A DNA stretch of 64,000 nucleotides from Faeciplasma sp045660445 (GTDB taxonomy: Bacteria > Bacillota > Clostridia > Oscillospirales > Ruminococcaceae): the NCBI GenBank assembly GCA_045660445.1, contig JAZRDR010000008.1, positions 1 through 64,000 of the forward strand. Reading direction: 5' to 3'. Positions within the stretch are counted from its first letter, which is position 1; each line of letters begins with the position of its first letter. The notes below the pieces were generated by a model that saw only the letters and a program-made list of their open reading frames with translations, did no database searches and was not told where the DNA came from. Both the position numbers and the translations under genes were made by a program. Shown in pieces: positions 17,533 through 24,655 of this stretch.

Positions 17533-18753
17533 TTACTTGTCAGCGATTACATCGATACCGGGAAGAACCTTACCCTCGAGGTATTCAAGGGAAGCACCGC
17601 CGCCGGTGGAGATGTGAGTCATCTTGTCAGCAAAGCCGAGGTTGATAACTGCTGCAGCAGAGTCGCCGCCGCCGATAACAGTAGTAGCATCGGTTTCAGC
17701 CAAAGCAGCAGCAACAGCCAAAGTGCCCTTAGCCAAAACAGGGTTTTCAAATACGCCCATAGGGCCATTCCATACAACAGTCTTAGCAGACTTAACAGCT
17801 TCTGCAAAGAGTTCGCGAGTCTTTTCGCCGATGTCAACGCCTTCACGGTCAGCAGGGATGCTGTTAGAAGGAACAACAACAACTTCTACGGGAGCGTCGA
17901 TAGGATTGGGGAATTCAGAAATAGTAACTGTATCGATAGGCAAAAGGATCTTCTTGCCCAAAGAATCAGCCTTTGCAAGCATTTCATTGCAGTAGTCGAT
18001 CTTTTCATTGTCAACCAAAGACTTGCCTACTTCATAACCCTTAGCCTTAAGGAATGTGTAAGCCATACCGCCGCCGATGATAAGTGTGTCGCACTTTTCG
18101 AGAAGGTTGGAGATTACGTTAAGCTTATCAGCAACCTTAGCGCCGCCCAAGATAGCAACGAAAGGTCTGACAGGATCTTCAACAGCATTGCCAAGGTAAG
18201 CGATTTCCTTCTGCATAAGGTAACCAACAGCGGTTTCCTTTACGAACTTGGTAACGCCTGCAGTGGAAGCATGAGCACGGTGAGCAGAACCGAAAGCATC
18301 CATTACGAATACTTCGTTGTCAACGAGTTCGGAAAGTTCCTTAGCAAAATCTTCGCCGTTCTTGGTTTCTTCAGCACCGCGGAAACGGGTATTCTCCAAA
18401 ACTACGATGTCGCCTTCAGCCATTTCAGCAACAGCCTTCTTTGCGTTTTCGCCAACAACGGTGTCATCCTTTGCAAAAGTTACCTTTGTGCTTACGAGTT
18501 CAGCAAGACGAGCTGCTGCGGGAGCCAAAGAGAACTTGTCTTCGGGACCGTTCTTGGGCTTGCCGAGGTGAGAGCAAAGAACTACCTTAGCGCCGTTTTC
18601 AACGAGCTTGTTGATGGTGGGCAAAGCTGCGGTGATTCTGTTGTCGTTGGTGATTTTGCCTTCCTTGAGGGGTACGTTAAAGTCAACGCGAACGAGGACC
18701 TTTTTGCCCTTAACGCTTAAATCTTCAACTGTTACCTTGTTTAATCCTGCCAT
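17533..18753 (-). CDS. pgk: Phosphoglycerate kinase
   Basis: Makes ATP and 3-phosphoglycerate from 1,3-bisphosphoglycerate. 406 aa. Signatures: VLVRVDFNVPL at the N-terminus, SHLGKPKNGP, ILGGAKVADKL, the nucleotide-binding VWNGPMGVFE, and C-terminal IGGGDSAAAV with THISTGGGASLEYLEG. First gene of the glycolytic operon with its own clear promoter upstream. The opposite strand contains a 405-codon open frame, but this is an artefact of biased codon use in a highly expressed gene. Confidence 0.97.
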   Translation of the reverse strand: MAGLNKVTVEDLSVKGKKVLVRVDFNVPLKEGKITNDNRITAALPTINKLVENGAKVVLCSHLGKPKNGPEDKFSLAPAAARLAELVSTKVTFAKDDTVVGENAKKAVAEMAEGDIVVLENTRFRGAEETKNGEDFAKELSELVDNEVFVMDAFGSAHRAHASTAGVTKFVKETAVGYLMQKEIAYLGNAVEDPVRPFVAILGGAKVADKLNVISNLLEKCDTLIIGGGMAYTFLKAKGYEVGKSLVDNEKIDYCNEMLAKADSLGKKILLPIDTVTISEFPNPIDAPVEVVVVPSNSIPADREGVDIGEKTRELFAEAVKSAKTVVWNGPMGVFENPVLAKGTLAVAAALAETDATTVIGGGDSAAAVINLGFADKMTHISTGGGASLEYLEGKVLPGIDVIADK

Positions 18754-18818
18754 AAATATATCTTCCTTTCAAAATTAAATACGTTTATGAGGTTGTTTAT
18801 TTTTTAACAACCATAGTT

Positions 18819-18847
18819 ATTATATAAAATATATGCGAAAATAGCAA
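18819..18847 (-). promoter_or_regulatory. Sigma-A-type promoter of the pgk operon, with leader hairpin
   Basis: On the minus strand the -35 box TTGCTA (18847-18842) and the -10 box TATAAT (18824-18819) are spaced by 17 nt. The leader then contains the hairpin GGTTGTT / AACAACC (18791-18812) before the pgk ribosome site, which may stabilise the message. Confidence 0.75.
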
Positions 18848-18918
18848 TAGTTTAGCGCGAAAAATTCAGAGAAATTTGCCCGTTTTTTATACTCGAAATT
18901 TGATATTTTGCTGAAAAT

Positions 18919-18997
18919 CGGGCGGCTGTGTGAGGAGGAGCCGCTTGGGCGGCTTGAAAAGGCGGTCAAGCGGATCTCCGAGCGCGCCGCCGTGAAT
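18919..18997 (+). repeat. GC-rich nested-hairpin element R1
   Basis: Outer stem GGCGGC (18921-18926) / GCCGCC (18986-18991), middle pair GGAG / CTCC, inner stem CCGCTTG (18941-18947) / CAAGCGG (18967-18973). The 3' end reads GCGCCGCCGTGA, resembling the CCGAGCGGTGA block of other copies. It lies directly against the trmL stop codon (minus strand). Much richer in GC than the AT-rich pgk upstream region beside it. Confidence 0.75.
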
Positions 18998-19000
18998 CTG

Positions 19001-19495
19001 TTACCAAGTGTATTGGGTCAATTTGCCCTCACGAGTAAGATCGGGATAATCCCACTGCCTAAGTATCTCATAGGTCGCAATTGCAACACTGTTTGAAAGA
19101 TTTAAGCTTCTAAGCTCGGGACGCATCGGAAGGCGAACGCAAAACTCGGGGTTATCGTGGAGTAAAGATTCGGGCAAGCCCTTGTCCTCTCTGCCGAAAA
19201 GGATATAGCAATTATCTTCGTAATTCACATCACTGTGAACGTGCTTGCCCTTGGTGGTGAAGTAGTAATACTCCCCTCCCTTTGTTTTTTCAAAGAAATC
19301 TGCAAGGTTTTCATAATAAGTGATATCGAGCTTATCCCAATAATCGAGACCTGCACGCTTAAGGTTTTTATCTGTCACAACAAATCCCATAGGTTTAACA
19401 AGATGCAGTCTTGCGCCGGTTACAGCACAGGTGCGCGAGATGTTACCTGTGTTCTGAGGGATCTGAGGCTCTACGATAACGATATTTAAATTCAT
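19001..19495 (-). CDS. trmL: tRNA (cytidine(34)-2'-O)-methyltransferase TrmL
   Basis: Methylates the wobble-base ribose of certain leucine tRNAs using SAM. 164 aa, the size of minimal SPOUT methyltransferases. The knot motifs are visible: IVEPQIPQNTGNISRTCA at the N-terminus, YILFGREDKGLPESLL, and C-terminal PMRPELRSLNLSNSVAI. Strong ribosome site AAGGAGG. It follows the pyridoxal kinase gene by 12 nt, so the two are co-transcribed; element R1 lies immediately after its stop codon. Confidence 0.93.
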   Translation of the reverse strand: MNLNIVIVEPQIPQNTGNISRTCAVTGARLHLVKPMGFVVTDKNLKRAGLDYWDKLDITYYENLADFFEKTKGGEYYYFTTKGKHVHSDVNYEDNCYILFGREDKGLPESLLHDNPEFCVRLPMRPELRSLNLSNSVAIATYEILRQWDYPDLTREGKLTQYTW

Positions 19496-19507
19496 GTAAA
19501 AACCTCC

Positions 19508-20368
19508 TTAGATTGCGCTGTAATCAGTGAAGCTTCGATTATCCGTGAGCATGGGAAGACATTTTTCGAGCATAACACCCTCGCGAGGAGAAAGACCGTA
19601 ACCATAAGTAGTTTTTATTGTATGCTCGCAAAAATCAGTTGCGCGGCTCATTGCGATGGGAAGGCTGTCACCCAAGATAAGCCCTCCTGTTAAAACACTT
19701 GCGAATATATCGCCCGTTCCGGGATAGTGCTTGGGGATCATATCATAGCAAACACGCCAATAAGCATTATTGCGGCTGTCATATCCGACGTTGCACATTT
19801 TACCATCGGCCATAGTAACACTTGTTATAACGACAGTTTTCGGACCCTTTCCCGAAAGGCGGGAAAGCATGCTTTTGATTTCATAAACCGTTAGCGGAGC
19901 CACGGGATAACTCTCGTTTAAAAGAATTGAGGCTTCGGTTAAATTTGGGGTTATAATATCTGCGGCAGAAACAAGTTCAGACATACGGCGGCAAAGTTCG
20001 TCGGTATATGTGCGATATCTTTTGCCGTTGTCACCCATAACGGGATCGACGACCTTAAGCGCATTAGGATATGCGTCGAAGAATTTAAGGCAATGGGAAA
20101 CTTGCTCGCTTGAAGCCAAAAATCCAGAATAAATACAATCAAAACCGACATCAGCACGTTTATAGTGCTCAAGTGCCGAGGGGATAAACTCGGTCATATC
20201 TTTTAAAACGACATCACCAAAGCCGTTAGTGTGGCTTGAAAGAACGGCGGTTGGAACAGCACAGACCTGAATTCCCATGACTGACATTGTGGGAAGGATG
20301 ACGGAAAGCGAGCATCTGCCCACGCCTGAGAGATCGTGTATAGCGGCAACGCGCTTATATTCTGTCAT
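19508..20368 (-). CDS. Pyridoxal/pyridoxamine kinase (PdxY-like)
   Basis: Phosphorylates B6 vitamers for salvage of pyridoxal phosphate. 286 aa of the ribokinase fold: N-terminal HDLSGVGRCSLSV, VVDPVMGDNGKRY, ITPNLTEASILL, and the anion-hole motif PGTGDIFASVLTGG with catalytic Asp. The opening and the PNLTEA motif fit PdxY/PdxK better than sugar kinases. The ribosome site AAAGGAA is about 12 nt from ATG. First gene of a short pair with trmL. Confidence 0.88.
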   Translation of the reverse strand: MTEYKRVAAIHDLSGVGRCSLSVILPTMSVMGIQVCAVPTAVLSSHTNGFGDVVLKDMTEFIPSALEHYKRADVGFDCIYSGFLASSEQVSHCLKFFDAYPNALKVVDPVMGDNGKRYRTYTDELCRRMSELVSAADIITPNLTEASILLNESYPVAPLTVYEIKSMLSRLSGKGPKTVVITSVTMADGKMCNVGYDSRNNAYWRVCYDMIPKHYPGTGDIFASVLTGGLILGDSLPIAMSRATDFCEHTIKTTYGYGLSPREGVMLEKCLPMLTDNRSFTDYSAI

Positions 20369-20394
20369 AAAAAAATCAATTCCTTTCGGGTGAG

Positions 20395-20496
20395 ATGGTT
20401 GCTACGAGGGCGCGCAGTCGTGCGGTGGAGCCTTGCCGCCGCTGCAAGCGGCGAGCGAGGAGCAACGTGCGGCGCGAGCCGTTGATGAACGCAACA
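20395..20496 (+). repeat. GC-rich nested-hairpin element R2
   Basis: Outer stem GTTGCT (20398-20403) / AGCAAC (20461-20466). Inner hairpin GCCGCT (20438-20443) / AGCGGC (20447-20452) with loop GCA, followed by GAGC. A second small hairpin CGGC-GCGA-GCCG (GNRA-type loop) follows at about 20470-20481, then GTTGATG. It lies between the divergent pyridoxal kinase and 57-aa protein genes. Confidence 0.7.
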
Positions 20497-20638
20497 AACT
20501 TTGGTTTATATTTTACCACTTTTGATGCCATGAAGCAATTATTTCTATGATTATTTTTATACGATTCGTGCAAAATATCAGTACAAATACATCTTTGGGC
20601 GAAAAGTTGTCGAATTTGCCCATGAAAGGACTAATAAA

Positions 20639-20812
20639 ATGATGAATGTATCCTCGCTTGCAAAGGGTTTGGCGGTTGGAATGGTAGTTGGAGCTGCAAC
20701 TTATGCACTTACAAACGCATCCCGCTCACAGAAAAGGAGCTTCAAATCAAACACCATGAAGGCTGTGAAATCCGTTTCAAAAATGATCGACGGTTTTGGT
20801 TCGATGTTCTGA
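20639..20812 (+). CDS. Small membrane-associated protein, 57 aa
   Basis: Starts with two consecutive ATGs after AAAGGA at good spacing. A short N-terminal part is followed by one Gly/Ala-rich hydrophobic segment (LAKGLAVGMVVGAATYALT), then a basic, Ser/Lys-rich tail ending in MIDGFGSMF. Such short YtxH-like proteins are common in Clostridia and have no known function. It stands alone between two minus-strand genes and is followed by a hairpin. Codon use and the ribosome site support a real gene. Confidence 0.72.
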   Translation: MMNVSSLAKGLAVGMVVGAATYALTNASRSQKRSFKSNTMKAVKSVSKMIDGFGSMF

Positions 20813-20813
20813 T

Positions 20814-20847
20814 CAAAAAACAAGCCCGACAGATTACCGTCGGGCTA
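20814..20847 (-). terminator. Terminator of the DUF624 gene
   Basis: Stem AGCCCGAC (20823-20830) / GTCGGGCT (20839-20846), followed on the minus strand by TTGTTTTTTG. It lies just beyond the DUF624 stop codon and just beyond the stop of the convergent 57-aa gene, so it may serve both. Confidence 0.8.
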
Positions 20848-20854
20848 CATAATA

Positions 20855-21760
20855 TTATCTTATATGTTTCTTTTTCGAGGGCTTGGGAGCTTCCTGAGGA
20901 AATTCCGTCTCGGGAGTATCCACAAACACAGCCTCTTCCTCGTTATCGCGATATGCAAATTCGGGATTTTCCTCTCCCCTCTCGTCATAATAAGGCTGAA
21001 TGACATATTTTCTGATTACGGGGAAGCAGTTGAATGCATACATAAGTCCCAAGAAGGACGGAATGATTATAAACAGAAAAGAAGTATAGGGCCAGAAGAC
21101 CATTGTGGCAAGGACAACAAGAACGGAAACTATAAGATTGATAAAGCTGGTCTTAACGTCGATTGCAGTGAGCAAGAAGGAGTTCTTGATTATCTTCCAA
21201 AGGCCCAAATTTGTGGAAACGATGAGCAAATAGATATAGAAATGCATCATCAAGAAGATAACGGCACAGACAAGGCAGATGATAAACGGAATATAGAACA
21301 TATTATTCTGCTCTGCCATCGTAAGATAAAGTGGGAAAGCAAAAGACACGGCAACAACAAACACAGCGTCGATAAGGCCCATGACTATTCCCTGCTTAAA
21401 GTTCTCCCTGAATGTTTTCCAATAATCATGCCAAAGAAAAACAGGGCGTTCGCTTGCTATATTTCTTAATATCTTCATAAATCCGCAAAGAGCAGGACCG
21501 ATAAGCGAAGCCAAAACCACGAATGCGGCATAGAAAATGAAATTAAACGCAGTGTCACTTAGGTTAAGATACTCTACAAGAAAAACAAGGCAGAAAGGCA
21601 AAAGGGAGAGTATTAAAATAAAGTTAAGCATTATCAGCTTTGAGAAATGCGAGCCATAAAGCTCGAAGAATTTGAATATCGGCGCCTTAGCGTCGGGATT
21701 CTTTGAGACACCCGGTCCCACACTGTCATATCTCGAGAAAAGTCCCATAGATTTAAACAT
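20855..21760 (-). CDS. DUF624 (YesL-like) membrane protein
   Basis: 301 aa with about six transmembrane helices: FSKLIMLNFILILSLLPF, then FYAAFVVLASLIGPALCG before the FLWHDYWKTFRENFKQG loop that marks the YesL/DUF624 family. The hydrophilic C-terminal tail (about 255-301) is acidic and then basic (PSKKKHIR). DUF624 genes are often associated with carbohydrate utilisation loci in Firmicutes; the molecular role is unknown. It lies 28 nt downstream of the SpoIIM-like gene. Confidence 0.82.
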   Translation of the reverse strand: MFKSMGLFSRYDSVGPGVSKNPDAKAPIFKFFELYGSHFSKLIMLNFILILSLLPFCLVFLVEYLNLSDTAFNFIFYAAFVVLASLIGPALCGFMKILRNIASERPVFLWHDYWKTFRENFKQGIVMGLIDAVFVVAVSFAFPLYLTMAEQNNMFYIPFIICLVCAVIFLMMHFYIYLLIVSTNLGLWKIIKNSFLLTAIDVKTSFINLIVSVLVVLATMVFWPYTSFLFIIIPSFLGLMYAFNCFPVIRKYVIQPYYDERGEENPEFAYRDNEEEAVFVDTPETEFPQEAPKPSKKKHIR

Positions 21761-21788
21761 CCTTTCGGAAAGTGATTTATTAAAGCGC

Positions 21789-22358
21789 TTATATCAACCT
21801 TATTATAAAGCAGTCCAGCGCGCAAATAATTGCAAGAATTAAAGAAAGATAGATGAACTTTGCTGTATATTCAGCGGCTTCGTTTTTTATTCCGAGGCGA
21901 TTTTCAGATGTCATGGAAAGTGCCAAATAGCATCCTGACAAATGCAAAGACTGTTTTGCCTGAACCAATATTATGGCGGTTGACAGAATTGCAAACGGCA
22001 AGAAGGCAGCAATGTTTATAAGCGGAGAGTCGCTTAAATATGCCCCTGTGACACATATGCCCAATCCGATTCCGCGAAGCGCACAAACAGCAATCGAAAC
22101 GGGCTGAAACACCGCGCTGAATCCACACAGAAAGAGTGTGACGACAAAAACCTCAGCTCCGAAAAAGGAGGTTAAGCACGCACTTAGCCAATCGTCAGAC
22201 TTAAAGCCAATGAGCTTGTTTGACATATCTCCTATCCGGACAAGGGATCCATCGGCAATTACAAAGCTTAAGGCAACACCCAAGGCAATTCCCAAAACAA
22301 GCATGGGAAAAACCAAAGAGCCTGCGCTAAACTGCCGTTTTGTTTTTAACGTTTCCAT
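21789..22358 (-). CDS. SpoIIM-like sporulation membrane protein
   Basis: 189 aa from the ATG at 22358 (METLKTKRQF), which sits 8 nt from AAGGAG; the ATG two codons upstream is too close to that site. About five transmembrane helices, with the pattern FLCGFSAVFQPVSIAVCALRG that resembles SpoIIM, one of the three proteins of the SpoIIDMP machine that remodels peptidoglycan during engulfment in the mother cell. No partner genes are adjacent, so the assignment rests on length and topology. Confidence 0.6.
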   Translation of the reverse strand: METLKTKRQFSAGSLVFPMLVLGIALGVALSFVIADGSLVRIGDMSNKLIGFKSDDWLSACLTSFFGAEVFVVTLFLCGFSAVFQPVSIAVCALRGIGLGICVTGAYLSDSPLINIAAFLPFAILSTAIILVQAKQSLHLSGCYLALSMTSENRLGIKNEAAEYTAKFIYLSLILAIICALDCFIIRLI

Positions 22359-22501
22359 TTTCATCACTCCTTTTTCAAGGAAAGTATATGACAAATGGAC
22401 AGGCGTTAGAACAATGAAGATTGTACCGGAGTGCAAAAGTTCAAGATATATTATACATTAGATTTTCGACAATAGCAAGTGTTAATTGCGCAAGTTAAGT
22501 G

Positions 22502-22532
22502 AAAAGACCGACTGTTTTGCAATCGGTCTTTA
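22502..22532 (-). terminator. Terminator of folT
   Basis: Arms AAGACCGATTG and CAGTCGGTCTT on the minus-strand RNA, one G-U pair, loop CAAAA, followed by TTTTC. It begins a few bases after the folT stop codon. Confidence 0.8.
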
Positions 22533-22537
22533 AAAAA

Positions 22538-23326
22538 CTATTCTGCACTCTCTTCAGCAGGCTTATCAATGCCAAGCTGAGAATAAAGATAATCGATCTC
22601 TTCCTGCTGTTGCTCAACGACATCCTTAAGATCATCGTTTTTATCCTTAAGATACTGTCCTGCAAAGCCCAAAGCACAAACCAAAACAAGCATAAGACAA
22701 ATTATCGTCATAAAAGCTCGGATGAAGTTTTGGTCGCTGAAAGCGAGATTTTCATCAACCGTTCGTTTACCTCTGAACGCTTTTTCATAGATATTAAGTA
22801 TAAACGGAAGGAAAAGTGCGAGCAAGAATATATCAACGGGAAGCTGTGCCATATTTTTGATAGCACGGGTGGGCAACAAAGCGAAGAATCCGCTTCCGTA
22901 ATAGCTTGCGCTGACGAGCGTTGTCAAGATAAGATTACAAATTATCACAACCGAGGTTTTGGCAACAACGATTCTTGGGAGCATCCACTTATCGCGCATG
23001 GCGTTATAAAGGAATAAACCGTAGATAAGGGCACCCAAAGCCTCTATTAATGTGTAGCGGATATCGAATGCGCCAGAGGGTTTGATAATAAAACCGAGAA
23101 TGTCGGTCACAAATCCTGCAAGGCAAGCGACAGTGGGACCATAAAGCATACCTATTGCCGCAAGAGCGATGAATGCAAACGAAATCTTAAGATTTTGTGT
23201 AACATCGATCGACAGTGTAAATTTAAGTACGAGGTCGAGTGCGATGAGCATTGCGGTGACGGTCAAGCATCGAATGCTTTTAAGCTCTTTTGCGGAACGA
23301 ACGAATAAATTAAAAAAGCTTTTCAT
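22538..23326 (-). CDS. folT: Folate-family ECF transporter substrate-binding subunit (FolT)
   Basis: Membrane S component that binds folate and docks onto the shared EcfA1-EcfA2-EcfT module encoded at 46656-49193. Start at 23326 (MKSFFNLFVRSA) after AAAGGAGGAT; 262 aa. Six helices with the family hallmark AIGMLYGPTVACLAGFVTD, ILGFIIKPSGAFDIRYTL and GALIYGLFLY. A hydrophilic C-terminal extension of about 30 residues after the last helix looks like a short coiled coil (DDLKDVVEQQQEEIDYL). Folate specificity is supported by the THF riboswitch directly upstream. Translation is probably controlled by masking of the ribosome site. Confidence 0.9.
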   Translation of the reverse strand: MKSFFNLFVRSAKELKSIRCLTVTAMLIALDLVLKFTLSIDVTQNLKISFAFIALAAIGMLYGPTVACLAGFVTDILGFIIKPSGAFDIRYTLIEALGALIYGLFLYNAMRDKWMLPRIVVAKTSVVIICNLILTTLVSASYYGSGFFALLPTRAIKNMAQLPVDIFLLALFLPFILNIYEKAFRGKRTVDENLAFSDQNFIRAFMTIICLMLVLVCALGFAGQYLKDKNDDLKDVVEQQQEEIDYLYSQLGIDKPAEESAE

Positions 23327-23400
23327 AGTTATCCTCCTTTTCAAGACATGATAAGCCTTTTGCTTAAAATGCACAAATCCAAAAGGAAGCTATGAAAAGC
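23315..23400 (-). promoter_or_regulatory. Expression platform masking the folT ribosome site and start codon
   Basis: On the minus strand, the segment right after the riboswitch (23400-23381) begins GCTTTTCATAG and continues CTTCCTTTT. It is complementary to the folT start region at 23345-23316, which reads AAAAGGAGG, a short gap, then CTATGAAAAGC. The 11-bp GCTTTTCATAG / CTATGAAAAGC match covers the start codon, and the second part covers the ribosome site. Pairing would block translation. Confidence 0.72.
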
Positions 23401-23405
23401 CTATG

Positions 23406-23518
23406 CACGTTAAGCGGGATGCGAAAACCGAACCGCAGTACACAAACGGTCTTTTCGTTTGGACAGCAACTCCCTGTCTGTCCAACACTCTTTCACGCTC
23501 GGTTTTCTACTCTTAGTG
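23406..23518 (-). promoter_or_regulatory. Tetrahydrofolate (THF) riboswitch
   Basis: On the minus strand the leader shows the THF riboswitch layout: 5' GAGTAGA, helix strand AAACCGA, then GCGTGAAAGAGTG, an internal hairpin TTGGACAG / CTGTCCAA, then GCGGT, the returning strand TCGGTTT, and the conserved GCATCC block. The closing helix CAC-TAAG / CTTA-AC-GTG brackets the element. Position between pfkA and folT and the nature of folT agree with this class (Rfam THF). Identification is from memory of the consensus. Confidence 0.82.
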
Positions 23519-23540
23519 TTGATGGTTGTGTGATTATGTA

Positions 23541-24503
23541 TTAGATAGCAAGCTCGCCCAAAAGGGTGTGCAAACGTTCGTCATATCTCTTTTTCATATC
23601 AAGAGCTTCAACGATATCGTAATCTACAAGCTTACCGTTACGCATTGCAACAACGCGGTTTTCTGCACCGTTTGCCAAAAGCTCAACAGCATAATAGCCC
23701 ATCTTGGTTGCAATAACTCTGTCCCAGCAAGTAGGAGCACCGCCACGCTGAACGTGACCCAAAATAGTTGCACGCGAGGTTACGCCGGTTGTCTCTTCGA
23801 TCTGCTGTGCAATTGCTTCAGAATTTCCAACACCCTCAGCAACGATAACAAGGAAGTGCTGTTTGCCTGTTGCCTTTAAGTATGCGATTCTGCCGCAGAT
23901 GGCATTGATGTCATGCTCTCTTTCGGGAGTGACAACTTCGATAGCACCTGTTGCAGCGCCGACATAAACAGCGATATGTCCTGCATGTCTGCCCATTACT
24001 TCAACAACAGAGCATCTGTTATGGGACATTTCAGTGTCCTTGATCTTGTCGATCATTTCGAGTGCGGTATTCATTGCAGTGTCATAACCGATGGTGTATT
24101 CGGTGCACTGGATATCGTTATCGATAGTAGCAGGAATTCCGACACACTTTACGCCAAGCTTGTAAAGATCAAGTGCTCCTCTGAATGTACCGTCGCCGCC
24201 GATGCAAACAAGATATTCGATACCTGCTTCATCTAAGCGCTTCTTGGCGAGCTTCTGACCTTCCTCGATTTCAAACTGCTTACTTCTTGCTGTAAACAAT
24301 GCTGTTCCGCCCTTGTGCATGATATCGGAAACATCACGGGGGCCTATTTCGAACATATCTCCTTCGATAAGACCCTGATATCCTCTTCTGATACCTATGA
24401 CCTTATATCCTTTTACCAAAGCAGATCTTGCGACAGAACGAATAGCAGCGTTCATGCCGGGAGCATCGCCGCCGCTTGTAAGAATACCTATTGTATGGGA
24501 CAT
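23541..24503 (-). CDS. pfkA: ATP-dependent 6-phosphofructokinase
   Basis: Phosphorylates fructose 6-phosphate, the committed step of glycolysis. Start at 24503 (MSHTIGILTSGGDAPGMNAA) after a CCTCC-complement site gives 320 aa, exactly the bacterial PfkA size. Motifs: YRGYQGLIEGD, the ATP-binding IGGDGTFRGA, catalytic GIPATIDNDIQCTEYTIGYDT, VEVMGRHAGHIA, and LGHVQRGGAPTCWDR. The Gly after GGD indicates ATP and not pyrophosphate as donor. The gene is separated from the other glycolytic genes (pgk-tpiA-gpmI, 5 kb away). Confidence 0.95.
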   Translation of the reverse strand: MSHTIGILTSGGDAPGMNAAIRSVARSALVKGYKVIGIRRGYQGLIEGDMFEIGPRDVSDIMHKGGTALFTARSKQFEIEEGQKLAKKRLDEAGIEYLVCIGGDGTFRGALDLYKLGVKCVGIPATIDNDIQCTEYTIGYDTAMNTALEMIDKIKDTEMSHNRCSVVEVMGRHAGHIAVYVGAATGAIEVVTPEREHDINAICGRIAYLKATGKQHFLVIVAEGVGNSEAIAQQIEETTGVTSRATILGHVQRGGAPTCWDRVIATKMGYYAVELLANGAENRVVAMRNGKLVDYDIVEALDMKKRYDERLHTLLGELAI

Positions 24504-24601
24504 AAAAAATCCTCCTAAAATATTCAAAACAAAATTTAGATAAAATATTGCATAATTCTGATAATAACATAATAACACATCAGCTTGTTAAAGTCAATAA
24601 G

Positions 24602-24632
24602 AAAGACGTGCCAAAAATGGACACGTCTTTTC
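24602..24632 (-). terminator. Terminator after the PASTA pseudokinase gene
   Basis: Hairpin AAAGACGTG / CACGTCTTT, with an additional CC / GG pair, at 24602-24630, followed on the minus strand by CTTATT. It lies 25 nt after the stop codon at 24656. Confidence 0.65.
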
Positions 24633-24655
24633 TGATACTTTAGTGTATTTTTACT

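Noticed and set aside
17503..18720. A 405-codon plus-strand open frame opposite pgk
   Set aside because: It mirrors pgk, a certain gene with biased codons, has no ribosome site and encodes no recognisable domain.
23392..23544. A plus-strand ATG after GGAAGC that opens a frame of about 50 codons
   Set aside because: The start-like sequence is the inverted copy of the folT ribosome site and start in the riboswitch platform; the frame runs through the riboswitch.
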